Source: a virus
Reading direction: 5' to 3' (one strand)
IMG/VR virus record: IMGVR_UViG_3300030406_002050
Location: 1 to 22,141 of that record
DNA: 22,141 nucleotides
Shown here: positions 15,507 to 20,334 of the stretch, one piece after another
Layout: every line of letters begins with the position of its first letter
How positions within the stretch are numbered: the stretch's first letter is position 1
The notes under the pieces: generated by a model
What the model was told of the DNA's origin: nothing
What the model saw: the letters and a program-made list of their open reading frames with translations, nothing else
Databases searched by the model: none
Program-made: the position numbers and the translations under genes

Positions 15507-15905
15507 TTAAAATTGACTAGCAATCTCCTCAATGATAGCAGGAAGATTATCTTTCCACTCACTACCAAGTAAAGCTATAGCTAATTTGTCTTCAACATCT
15601 CGTCTAATAGTCCATTCTTTAAAATTAAAACTAAGTTTATTATGATAATCATAGCATAATTCAATGCCGAAATCCAATTCAAATGCTTTTATTTTATCTT
15701 TTCTTAAAGACTCAAGCTCATTTATTTCCTTTCGAATGGTTGAAACTTTATTTTCAAGTTTGATAATATCAGCATTAACGTCTGCTATATCTTTATACTC
15801 TTTTTGTGTTTTAGTAATTTCATTATTTTTTTCAAACTTAGATTTAATAGTTTTCACTATCTGATTAACTATTGCTTCTTGTTCAAATTTTCTCATTTGT
15901 GCCAT
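15507..15905 (-). CDS. Hypothetical coiled-coil protein
   Basis: 132 aa. Residues about 45-75 form a heptad coiled coil (DIIKLENKVSTIRKEINELE), with a more globular C-terminus (LSFNFKEWTIRRDVEDKLAI). GGAG precedes the ATG. It stands as a separate unit between two hairpins (15418-15503 and 15939-15961). No family recognised. Confidence 0.75.
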   Translation of the reverse strand: MAQMRKFEQEAIVNQIVKTIKSKFEKNNEITKTQKEYKDIADVNADIIKLENKVSTIRKEINELESLRKDKIKAFELDFGIELCYDYHNKLSFNFKEWTIRRDVEDKLAIALLGSEWKDNLPAIIEEIASQF

Positions 15906-15938
15906 ATTTCTATCTCCATAGATTGTTATTAAAAGGGT

Positions 15939-15961
15939 GATAGTTTTTAAAGAGAACTATC
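15939..15961 (-). terminator. Weak terminator-like hairpin
   Basis: Minus-strand GATAGTT (15961-15955) pairs with AACTATC (15945-15939) over a 9-base loop, then ACCC and TTTT. It lies just after the 133-aa gene. The T-tract is interrupted, so termination is likely partial. Confidence 0.4.
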
Positions 15962-15973
15962 AAACTCTTAGTA

Positions 15974-16375
15974 TTAGACTAAGCTAAATACTTTTCTGAA
16001 GAACCTAGTAAATACATTACCATTGGCAAATGTATTGTAAGAGTCCATGACATTCAAAGTATCTTCAACATCAATATTTTTTGCAACTTCAAGAACTTGC
16101 ATACTCTTGTTAGCTTCATTCAGTTTAACAAACCTCCTAAACCAAAGCTCTTTAGCAGGGTTAGCTTTCTGGCTATAAATAGAAACTTTGTTCTTGTGAT
16201 AGCCATCAAATGTAGTACCAGAAGTTACTTCATTACGATTTTGAACAGCTCTGACTCTTAGGATATTAACTCCTAACTCAGTTCCTCTATTCCAAATCTT
16301 TTGAATTGATAATGGTGCTAATGCGATTGGTCTGGAAGTCGCACTCCCTTTTACAGTATAAGTAATCTTACTCAT
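15974..16375 (-). CDS. Hypothetical basic protein, first gene after promoter P2
   Basis: 133 aa, basic, with no Cys. The N-terminus MSKITYTVKGSATSRP is beta-like and the C-terminus helical and aromatic (FTRFFRKVFSLV). A strong GAGGAGG site lies 9 bases before the ATG. The block CCTGAGGAGGT is shared with the leader of the 99-aa gene near 17085. As the first gene after a near-consensus promoter it is probably abundant early in infection; role unknown. Confidence 0.75.
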   Translation of the reverse strand: MSKITYTVKGSATSRPIALAPLSIQKIWNRGTELGVNILRVRAVQNRNEVTSGTTFDGYHKNKVSIYSQKANPAKELWFRRFVKLNEANKSMQVLEVAKNIDVEDTLNVMDSYNTFANGNVFTRFFRKVFSLV

Positions 16376-16451
16376 ATCTTTATTACCTCCTCAGGTATTA
16401 TTATTATTAAAAAAGTATCTAAGAGATACCCTCCATTGCCGAAGCCCTAAA

Positions 16452-16480
16452 AGTATAACCGACTCGACAATCCCTGTCAA
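16452..16480 (-). promoter_or_regulatory. Promoter P2, near-consensus sigma70
   Basis: Minus-strand TTGACA (16480-16475), 17-base spacer, TATACT (16457-16452); predicted start near 16445. An AT-rich block just upstream is shared with P1 and looks like an UP element. It drives the 133-aa gene and the operon beyond. Confidence 0.85.
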
Positions 16481-16505
16481 GCCTGTTATATCTATTATAT
16501 TAATA
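16475..16505. repeat. 31-base repeat, copy 2 (UP element plus -35 of P2)
   Basis: Differs at only three positions from 17166-17196. It contains the -35 box and upstream AT-rich element of P2 and overlaps the last codons of the 61-aa gene. Confidence 0.8.
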
Positions 16506-16685
16506 AAAGCTCCTTGCTATCCAACTAGTTCCCAGTATATTATCATACTTGGGAGTTATAACTACATAGCGATTGCCCTTTCTAAACATGTACCATTTAT
16601 CCTCTCGGACACTCATGGACTTATCATATTTAAAACCTTTATTGTAATAGTGGTCGAAAGCTAAGTCTTGTGTTCTAAAACTCAT
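16500..16685 (-). CDS. Small hypothetical protein
   Basis: 61 aa, aromatic and basic (FDHYYNKGFKYDKS; KWYMFRKGNRYVVITPKYDN), likely a small beta barrel or sheet. GAGGAG precedes the ATG, which overlaps the upstream stop by one base. No family recognised. Confidence 0.65.
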   Translation of the reverse strand: MSFRTQDLAFDHYYNKGFKYDKSMSVREDKWYMFRKGNRYVVITPKYDNILGTSWIARSFY

Positions 16686-16780
16686 TAGTCCTCCTCGAAG
16701 TTAAGTTCATCATCACTATTATCTTCAATATCTTTTATGAGCTGTTTAACTAGCTCCCAGTCTTGAATAATTCTTTCCAT
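16685..16780 (-). CDS. Tiny acidic protein
   Basis: 31 aa (MERIIQDWELVKQLIKDIED followed by an acidic tail). AAGGAG precedes the ATG. TAATG overlaps at both its start and its stop tie it to the genes on either side, which is the main support. It is likely an amphipathic helix. Confidence 0.6.
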   Translation of the reverse strand: MERIIQDWELVKQLIKDIEDNSDDELNFEED

Positions 16781-17079
16781 TATGAATTCTCCTTTGCTCT
16801 TGCATTAATATCATCTTTAGTTAAATCATCTATTAAAGTTTCACCAAAGCGTTTAGTAACTATATCATCTTCTCTGCCCTCATAAGACTCAACAGTTTTA
16901 AATTTTAATTGATTTAAGTGTTCAGCAAACAAAGTAATACATAATACTTCTTCGCCTTCTTCATTAATCACTAAAATATCTTTAGTAACAAACCAACCAT
17001 GTCCTTTATCATCTCTGTGTACATGATTAGAAACTACTACTTCGTTTACTTTATGTAAACCAATATTTACTTTTGACAT
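16780..17079 (-). CDS. Hypothetical protein, first gene after promoter P1
   Basis: 99 aa from the ATG at 17079, which has CCTGAGGAGGT upstream; the frame extends to 17112 but without a ribosome site. The N-terminal half is beta-rich (VNIGLHKVNEVVVSNHVHRD, then GWFVTKDILVINEEGEE) and the C-terminal half is charged. The extended ribosome site is shared with the gene after P2. No family recognised. Confidence 0.75.
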   Translation of the reverse strand: MSKVNIGLHKVNEVVVSNHVHRDDKGHGWFVTKDILVINEEGEEVLCITLFAEHLNQLKFKTVESYEGREDDIVTKRFGETLIDDLTKDDINARAKENS

Positions 17080-17127
17080 ATTAAACCTCCTCAGGTTATT
17101 ATATTTAAACAAATGTCCGAGGTCTGC

Positions 17128-17157
17128 CCCGAACGCTTTAAAGTTTAACCCGAACGC
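17128..17157. promoter_or_regulatory. Two direct repeats overlapping promoter P1 (possible operators)
   Basis: CCCGAACGC occurs at 17128-17136 and 17149-17157, exactly 21 bp apart (two helical turns). One lies in the -35/-10 spacer of P1 and the other near its start site, the usual placement for repressor sites. GC-rich in an AT-rich region. Confidence 0.55.
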
Positions 17158-17171
17158 CCCAATCTTGTCAA
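17143..17171 (-). promoter_or_regulatory. Promoter P1, sigma70-like
   Basis: Minus-strand TTGACA (17171-17166), 17-base spacer, TTAAAC (17148-17143). The -10 is weak (3 of 6) but the -35 and the upstream AT-rich element match P2. The start would be near 17136. The weak -10 fits a regulated promoter. Confidence 0.65.
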
Positions 17172-17196
17172 GTCTATTATATCTATTATCTTAATA
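17166..17196. repeat. 31-base repeat, copy 1 (UP element plus -35 of P1)
   Basis: Near-identical partner of 16475-16505, with three differences in 31. The conservation covers the -35 box and the AT-rich upstream part but not the spacer or -10. Confidence 0.8.
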
Positions 17197-17221
17197 GTTT
17201 GAAGACTACTATACTATAAAA

Positions 17222-17272
17222 GGTACAGATATAGGTACATAGTTTAGTAAGGTACAGTAGGCAAAGGTACAG
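17222..17272. repeat. Cluster of four GGTACA(G/T) heptamers
   Basis: Copies at 17222-17228, 17234-17240, 17251-17257 and 17266-17272, all in the same orientation, with starts 12, 17 and 15 bases apart. They lie between P1 and the DnaA-box array and may bind a phage regulator or initiator. Confidence 0.5.
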
Positions 17273-17280
17273 TTTTAATT

Positions 17281-17410
17281 CCCTCCATCTGTTGCCCCTC
17301 TATTATATATAAATACGAAAGTTATCCACAGGATATATACAGGTTATATACAGGTTATATACAACTTATATACAACTTATCCACAGTATGCCCTCCACCT
17401 GTTGCCCCCT
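17281..17410. promoter_or_regulatory. Probable replication origin: phased array of DnaA-box-like sites
   Basis: Six 9-mers start at 17322, 17333, 17344, 17355, 17366 and 17377, exactly 11 bases apart. The outer two are perfect DnaA boxes (TTATCCACA). Three inner ones are TTATATACA and one is ATATATACA. An 18-base direct repeat with one mismatch flanks the array (17281-17298 and 17391-17408), 110 bases apart. The neighbourhood is AT-rich and sits between divergent early and late transcription units. Together this is what an origin bound by DnaA or an iteron-binding initiator looks like. Confidence 0.7.
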
Positions 17411-17470
17411 ACTGTATACTGAAGTATATGGAATACTCTAAAGTAATATTAAGTATGGTTGGTCTCCTGC

Positions 17471-17498
17471 AAAAAAAGAAGACTTGGCGAATGCCAAG
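17471..17498 (-). terminator. Second of two tandem terminators closing the leftward two-gene unit
   Basis: Minus-strand CTTGGC (17498-17493), ATTC loop, GCCAAG (17488-17483), then TCTTC and seven T (17477-17471). No counterpart is present in the right arm. Confidence 0.75.
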
Positions 17499-17518
17499 CC
17501 TACTCAGTACCCATAGAC

Positions 17519-17547
17519 AAAAAAAAGCTAGGCGATAGGACCTAGCT
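17519..17547 (-). terminator. First of two tandem terminators closing the leftward two-gene unit
   Basis: Minus-strand AGCTAGG (17547-17541) pairs with CCTAGCT (17532-17526) over an 8-base loop, followed by a T run (17525-17519). The loop and one side of the stem are part of a 13-base block (17530-17542) kept in the right arm, although the right arm has lost the terminator itself. Confidence 0.8.
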
Positions 17548-17564
17548 CTTTTCTTAGTTACAAA

Positions 17565-17840
17565 CTATCCAGAATTCAGGTCTAGATATTTTTGTATTTT
17601 GTCACGATAGACTTTGGGGAGCTTTGTTTTCCCGAAAAGTCCACTAGCTTTTTGGAATGTAAGTCTTCCCTCTTTGCTTTCTGCTAAAAGGCAAGCTCTT
17701 ATTCTAGAATAGGACTCTCCCCATTCTTTTCCCTTTAATCCATATGAGAACTTCTTAGCAAGCCCAACACATTGATTATAGGTTGCAGGACCTTCAAGTG
17801 TTTCCTGCTTCACTTTTTTCATATCAAACGTAGTATCCAT
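17565..17840 (-). CDS. Unknown 91-aa protein encoded in the left arm of the inverted repeat
   Basis: Charged, slightly basic, mostly helical; segments include GPATYNQCVGLAKKF, EWGESYSRIRACLLAE, FQKASGLFG and KVYRDKIQKYLDLN. AAGGAG precedes the ATG. It follows the 60-aa gene by 17 bases, and both lie between a central promoter and tandem terminators, so they form a separate small transcription unit. A broken copy lies inverted at 18405-18790, where only patches such as FQKASGLF and KVYRD survive. No family recognised. A regulator, an anti-host factor or an origin-linked protein are all possible; nothing in the sequence decides. Confidence 0.8.
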   Translation of the reverse strand: MDTTFDMKKVKQETLEGPATYNQCVGLAKKFSYGLKGKEWGESYSRIRACLLAESKEGRLTFQKASGLFGKTKLPKVYRDKIQKYLDLNSG

Positions 17841-17857
17841 ATTATAACTCCTTAGTT

Positions 17858-18040
17858 TTATTGGATATTATTATTAAGCAATCTAAGATAATCTTCGATT
17901 GCCACGTAATCAGATGCCCTATCGCATCTAACTTTTACAACAGAAATGCTTTGTGTGGATTGAAATCCTATGAAGCACTTTGCCATAAAACTGTCTTGAA
18001 ACTCATAAGTTTCTTGGTTCTTAAAGGTAATTAGTATCAT
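17858..18040 (-). CDS. Unknown 60-aa protein encoded in the left arm of the inverted repeat
   Basis: MILITFKNQETYEF start, then MAKCFIGFQSTQSISVVKVR and an acidic helix (YVAIEDYLRLL). It looks like a small alpha/beta fold with an N-terminal strand pair. AGGGAG lies 6 bases before the ATG, within a 13-base block conserved in the other arm. A decayed copy occurs at 18189-18404 (IGFQ..Q.ISV recognisable). No family recognised. Confidence 0.75.
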   Translation of the reverse strand: MILITFKNQETYEFQDSFMAKCFIGFQSTQSISVVKVRCDRASDYVAIEDYLRLLNNNIQ

Positions 18041-18061
18041 AATATTCTCCCTGTTTACAAT

Positions 18062-18089
18062 ATTCTAACATGAACCAAAAAGCTAGCAA
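18062..18089 (-). promoter_or_regulatory. Leftward promoter inside the central hairpin
   Basis: Minus-strand TTGCTA (18089-18084), 16-base spacer, TAGAAT (18067-18062). The spacer is exactly the 16-base arm of the central inverted repeat. The start would be near 18055, giving a very short leader to the 60-aa gene. Confidence 0.55.
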
Positions 18090-18170
18090 GGACATTAAGC
18101 TCTTATAAAGGACTAGTAAAAGGAGGAGCTTAATGCTTTAGCTTGCCTTGTGACGCTTTTTGGTTCATGT
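18068..18170. repeat. Central hairpin of the inverted repeat
   Basis: Perfect 16-bp outer stem (18068-18083 with 18155-18170), a 5-bp stem (18087-18091 with 18146-18150) and a 10-bp stem (18093-18102 with 18126-18135), separated by small internal loops. The terminal loop is 18103-18125. It is the best-matched part of the whole repeat and the point where the two arms meet. Confidence 0.9.
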
Positions 18171-18175
18171 AAAAT
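18148..18175 (+). promoter_or_regulatory. Rightward promoter inside the central hairpin
   Basis: TTGTGA (18148-18153), 16-base spacer, TAAAAT (18170-18175), mirroring the leftward promoter. The start would be near 18182 and would yield a transcript of the right arm with no clear product. Confidence 0.45.
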
Positions 18176-18188
18176 TAATAATAAAGAT

Positions 18189-18404
18189 ACAGGGAGAATA
18201 TATATGAAACTTATTGCGTTTAAGGAGCACGCAAACTCTTTGAGTATCAAGACAGGGCTTAGGGCTTAGTGATACAAGGATTTCAAGGTGCACAAAGGAT
18301 TTCTGTTCTAGAAGCGTAAAAGTTAGCATGCGAGAGCAGTTGATGGAGACAATCGAAGAATATCACGATTGCTCTTATAATGATAGGCAATATCGAACTA
18401 AGGA
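18189..18404 (+). pseudogene. Decayed inverted copy of the 60-aa gene
   Basis: Keeps the ribosome site (AGGGAG) and an ATG at 18204, but the frame stops after 21 codons (TAG 18267-18269). Frameshifted downstream remnants read IQGFQGAQRISV, matching IGFQSTQSISV of the intact gene. Identical nucleotide blocks such as 18316-18326 and 18350-18359 persist. Confidence 0.75.
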
Positions 18405-18790
18405 TACTTATAATATGGATACGAAGTGGCAATATGAATTCAAACAAAAACTATCTAACCCTTTGAAGTTTATGAAGTTTTTAGTTTAATAATAATTTTA
18501 TATATGTTTATTAACTTTGTAGATTTTGTAAACTAGATAGTTTTTGAAAGTGAAGCACACACTTGATGGTCCTGCAAGCTCGAGAAGCAATGTGAAGATT
18601 GCTAAGAATTATTATATTGATAGACATCATTGCTTGGGGAGAGCCTAGTCCCGAGACTAAGAGCTTGCCTGTCAGCATCTTTGTTCTAGGAAGTCTATCA
18701 AAATTTCAAAAAGCTAGTGGACTTTTCAATATAGGGTTGTTCCACAAAGTCTATCGTGACACATCTCTGTTCTATATAGACCTGAATTCT
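18405..18790 (+). pseudogene. Decayed inverted copy of the 91-aa gene
   Basis: An ATG at 18415 in the conserved block begins MDTK like the intact gene's MDTT, but stops after 24 codons (TAA 18487-18489). About 100 bases are then inserted. Downstream, in another frame, WGE, FQKASGLF, HKVYRD and YIDLNS appear at the matching spacing. A frame open from 18599 to 18961 exists but lacks a ribosome site and is best read as relic sequence. Confidence 0.75.
18446..18545. repeat. Stem-loop insertion in the right arm
   Basis: AAAAACTATCTA (18446-18457) and TAGATAGTTTTT (18534-18545) form a perfect 12-bp stem around an AT-rich loop. It has no counterpart in the left arm and explains most of the length difference. 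Confidence 0.65.
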
Positions 18791-18874
18791 CCTGAGAGTT
18801 TGAATATCAATATCTATTTGGTCCTATCGCCTTTCATATCCCGAATAGTCTATGGGTACGCAGGAGACCATACC

Positions 18875-19042
18875 ACCCTCCATATATATCTATGGTGTGG
18901 TTATATATTTTTTGCTGTTTGGGGTGTAAACCAGAAATGTCGGGCTTTAAAGACTATATAGTGGTGGGTATCCTGTAGGTGCTAACCTGCCTACCGGACA
19001 AGCCTCATTCTACAGTCCAGAGAGCTTTTTGTCAAGTCCTTC
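18875..19042. other. Gene-free stretch between inverted repeat and late promoter
   Basis: No convincing gene, tRNA or clear terminator. It contains short inverted repeats only (for example AGGT/ACCT near 18978-18992) and ends next to the GTCAAG/CTTGAC hairpin. Confidence 0.5.
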
Positions 19043-19054
19043 TTGACTTTTTTT
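19031..19054 (+). terminator. Possible short terminator overlapping the late promoter
   Basis: GTCAAG (19031-19036), 5-base loop, CTTGAC (19042-19047), then a run of T (19048-19054). The 6-bp stem is weak. The same bases form the -35 box, so the palindrome could instead be an operator. Confidence 0.35.
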
Positions 19055-19070
19055 CATAGCACCTTATACT
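19043..19070 (+). promoter_or_regulatory. Late promoter upstream of the small terminase gene
   Basis: TTGACT (19043-19048), 16-base spacer, TATACT (19065-19070). The predicted start (about 19077) falls at the ATG of the first late gene, implying a leaderless mRNA. The -10 is the same as at P2. Confidence 0.65.
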
Positions 19071-19077
19071 AGTTTAC

Positions 19078-19533
19078 ATGAGCAGTATTATACCCACAAC
19101 TCAACAAGCTAGAAAGCTTACAGACAAACAACAATTATTTTTAGACAATCTTGTAGAAACACAAGGAGATGCAAAGGCTGCAGCAGCTTTAGCAGGTTAT
19201 TCTGGTGGACATTATCAGGTTTTAAAGTCTTTAAAGAACGAAGTCTTAGAGTTAACTAAGGATGTACTAGCTCATAATGCACCTAAGGCAGCTTTTAAGC
19301 TCTTAGAAATCATGGATTCCGATAAACCAATACCTCAGGCTAGTAATAAACTGGTAGCTGCACAGTCTTTATTAGACCGTGTAGGAGTGTCAAAGTCTGA
19401 GAAGTTAGATATTAATATGCAAGCATCTAGTGGTATCTTTATATTACCAGATAAAGCTCCTGTAACAATAGATGCTGAAGAAATAGAATATGAAGAAGAA
19501 GACAGCTACGATGAAACAGAAGTTGGATGCTAA
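19078..19533 (+). CDS. Terminase small subunit
   Basis: 151 aa. The N-terminal half has the pattern of a DNA-recognition domain (KLTDKQQLFLDNLVE, then GDAKAAAALAGYSG, a helix-turn-helix typical of small terminases). A helical oligomerisation segment follows (APKAAFKLLEIMDSD, AAQSLLDRVGVSKSEK), then an acidic tail (EEIEYEEEDSYDETE). It would recognise the packaging site and hand DNA to the large subunit encoded about 2.3 kb downstream. No ribosome site is visible before the ATG and there is no alternative upstream start before a stop codon, so leaderless translation is likely. Confidence 0.85.
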   Translation: MSSIIPTTQQARKLTDKQQLFLDNLVETQGDAKAAAALAGYSGGHYQVLKSLKNEVLELTKDVLAHNAPKAAFKLLEIMDSDKPIPQASNKLVAAQSLLDRVGVSKSEKLDINMQASSGIFILPDKAPVTIDAEEIEYEEEDSYDETEVGC

Positions 19534-19603
19534 CAATACTATGTGGGAGCATCTAATGCAAAAGAGAAGGAAGAACAATGCCAAGAAAGAAAACAACAAC
19601 TAA
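19511..19603 (+). CDS. Possible tiny basic ORF overlapping the small terminase end
   Basis: 30 aa (MKQKLDANNTMWEHLMQKRR...), overlapping genes on both sides in a different frame. There is only weak purine-rich sequence before the ATG. Listed because it fills the gap between two genes, but it may be chance. Confidence 0.25.
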   Translation: MKQKLDANNTMWEHLMQKRRKNNAKKENNN

Positions 19604-19778
19604 AAAGAAATCTACAGTAAACAAAGCAGGTAACTATACAAAACCTACTATGCGTAAAAGATTATTTAATAAAATTAAAGCAGGGAGTAAAGGTGGAAGA
19701 CCCGGACAATGGAGTGCAAGAAAAGCACAGATGCTTGCAAAACAATACAAAGCAGCAGGTGGAGGATACAAATCGTAA
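19578..19778 (+). CDS. Small Lys-rich protein
   Basis: 66 aa, very basic and Gly-rich: a Lys/Thr start (MPRKKTTTKKKSTVNK), then MRKRLFNKIKAGSKGGRPGQ, then WSARKAQMLAKQYKAAGGGY. AAGGAAG precedes the ATG. One of a set of small basic proteins lying between the terminase subunits. It probably binds DNA or the portal/packaging apparatus by charge; function unknown. Confidence 0.8.
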   Translation: MPRKKTTTKKKSTVNKAGNYTKPTMRKRLFNKIKAGSKGGRPGQWSARKAQMLAKQYKAAGGGYKS

Positions 19779-19881
19779 GCTACTTAGTAGACCTTTATGG
19801 TATATGGTGTTCTTACCTACACTACCACCAGTACTCGGAGCAATATTCATATTATTAATTATTTATAATTTACAGTCATGA
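19759..19881 (+). CDS. Small single-span membrane protein (start uncertain)
   Basis: 40 aa if begun at GTG 19759. The C-terminal half is hydrophobic (WYMVFLPTLPPVLGAIFILL) and would cross the membrane once. It overlaps the basic protein upstream, and its TGA overlaps the next ATG. No good ribosome site is seen, so an internal ATG at 19802 (25 aa) is possible. Could be holin-like. Confidence 0.45.
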   Translation: MEDTNRKLLSRPLWYMVFLPTLPPVLGAIFILLIIYNLQS

Positions 19882-20174
19882 CTAAAAAGAAGAGAGACCC
19901 TAAGAAAGGAACAGGTAAAAAACCTAAGGGTAGTGGAAGAAGACTATACACAGACGAGAATCCAAAGGATACTGTATCAATTAAGTTTGCAACTCCGGCT
20001 GATGCCAGAGCTACAGTAGCCAAAGTAAAACGAATTAAAAAACCTTTTGCACGTAAGATACAGATATTAACAGTATTAGAACAACGTGCTAAAGTAGCAG
20101 GTAAAGCTACACAGGCTCAGATAGCTAAGAAAGGAAAAGAAGCTATCCGAAAACAACATGGTCGCAAGACTTAA
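19878..20174 (+). CDS. Small basic protein (DUF5824-like pattern)
   Basis: 98 aa. GTGKKPKGSGRRLYTDENPK followed by DTVSIKFATPADARATV is a strongly patterned motif I associate with a marine virus family (DUF5824, named from memory). The rest is Lys/Ala-rich helix (KVKRIKKPFARKIQ). Located in the packaging module; probably nucleic-acid binding. Confidence 0.75.
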   Translation: MTKKKRDPKKGTGKKPKGSGRRLYTDENPKDTVSIKFATPADARATVAKVKRIKKPFARKIQILTVLEQRAKVAGKATQAQIAKKGKEAIRKQHGRKT

Positions 20175-20199
20175 TATTAACTAATGTAAGGAGCATATA

Positions 20200-20334
20200 A
20201 TGCCACATACACCACAGCATAAAATGAGAAAAGGCTACGCTAAAGGCGGAGCTAAGAAAAAGAAAAGTATGTCTAAAGGGGGAGCTAAAAGAGTAGTTAA
20301 AAGGAAAGCTACTCGTAAGAAGAAGAAAGGTTAA
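20200..20334 (+). CDS. Very small Lys/Gly-rich protein with KGGAK repeats
   Basis: 44 aa (MPHTPQHKMRKGYAKGGAKK...). The unit KGGAK appears twice, and 19 of the 44 residues are Lys or Arg. AAGGAG lies 6 bases before the ATG. The stop is followed directly by the next ATG. Perhaps a protamine-like DNA-binding peptide; inference only. Confidence 0.7.
   Translation: MPHTPQHKMRKGYAKGGAKKKKSMSKGGAKRVVKRKATRKKKKG

Larger units (their letters stand above)
17456..18102. repeat. Left arm of the 1.4-kb imperfect inverted repeat
   Basis: Pairs block by block with 18126-18874. Examples (left with right): 17461-17470 with 18860-18869 (10 bp); 17507-17518 with 18848-18859 (12); 17530-17542 with 18820-18832 (13); 17571-17584 with 18777-18790 (14); 17601-17616 with 18745-18760 (16); 17634-17654 with 18707-18727 (21); 17690-17701 with 18658-18669 (12); 17783-17800 with 18560-18577 (18, one mismatch); 17833-17847 with 18408-18422 (15); 17928-17938 with 18316-18326 (11); 18042-18054 with 18189-18201 (13). 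Stretches between blocks are unrelated but similar in length. This arm carries two intact genes. Confidence 0.9.
18126..18874. repeat. Right arm of the 1.4-kb imperfect inverted repeat
   Basis: Complementary in many short blocks to 17456-18102 (listed under the left arm). About 100 bases longer, mainly because of an inserted stem-loop at 18446-18545. It contains no intact gene of convincing length; reading frames carry stops and frameshifts relative to the left arm. Confidence 0.9.

Noticed and set aside
17281-17410. CRISPR array
   Set aside because: The repeat unit is 11 bp with no spacers of constant length and no cas genes; DnaA-box array explains it better.
17456-18874. Diversity-generating retroelement or retron
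   Set aside because: No reverse transcriptase in the window, the differences between arms are not adenine-specific, and the arms are inverted rather than direct repeats.
18599-18961. 120-aa open frame on the plus strand
   Set aside because: It begins at a TTG without a ribosome site inside the decayed copy of the 91-aa gene; the matching peptide patches are explained by descent from that gene.
18960-19020. tRNA or attachment-site fragment upstream of the late promoter
   Set aside because: Some short inverted repeats are present, but no T-arm consensus, no cloverleaf and no CCA-type end.
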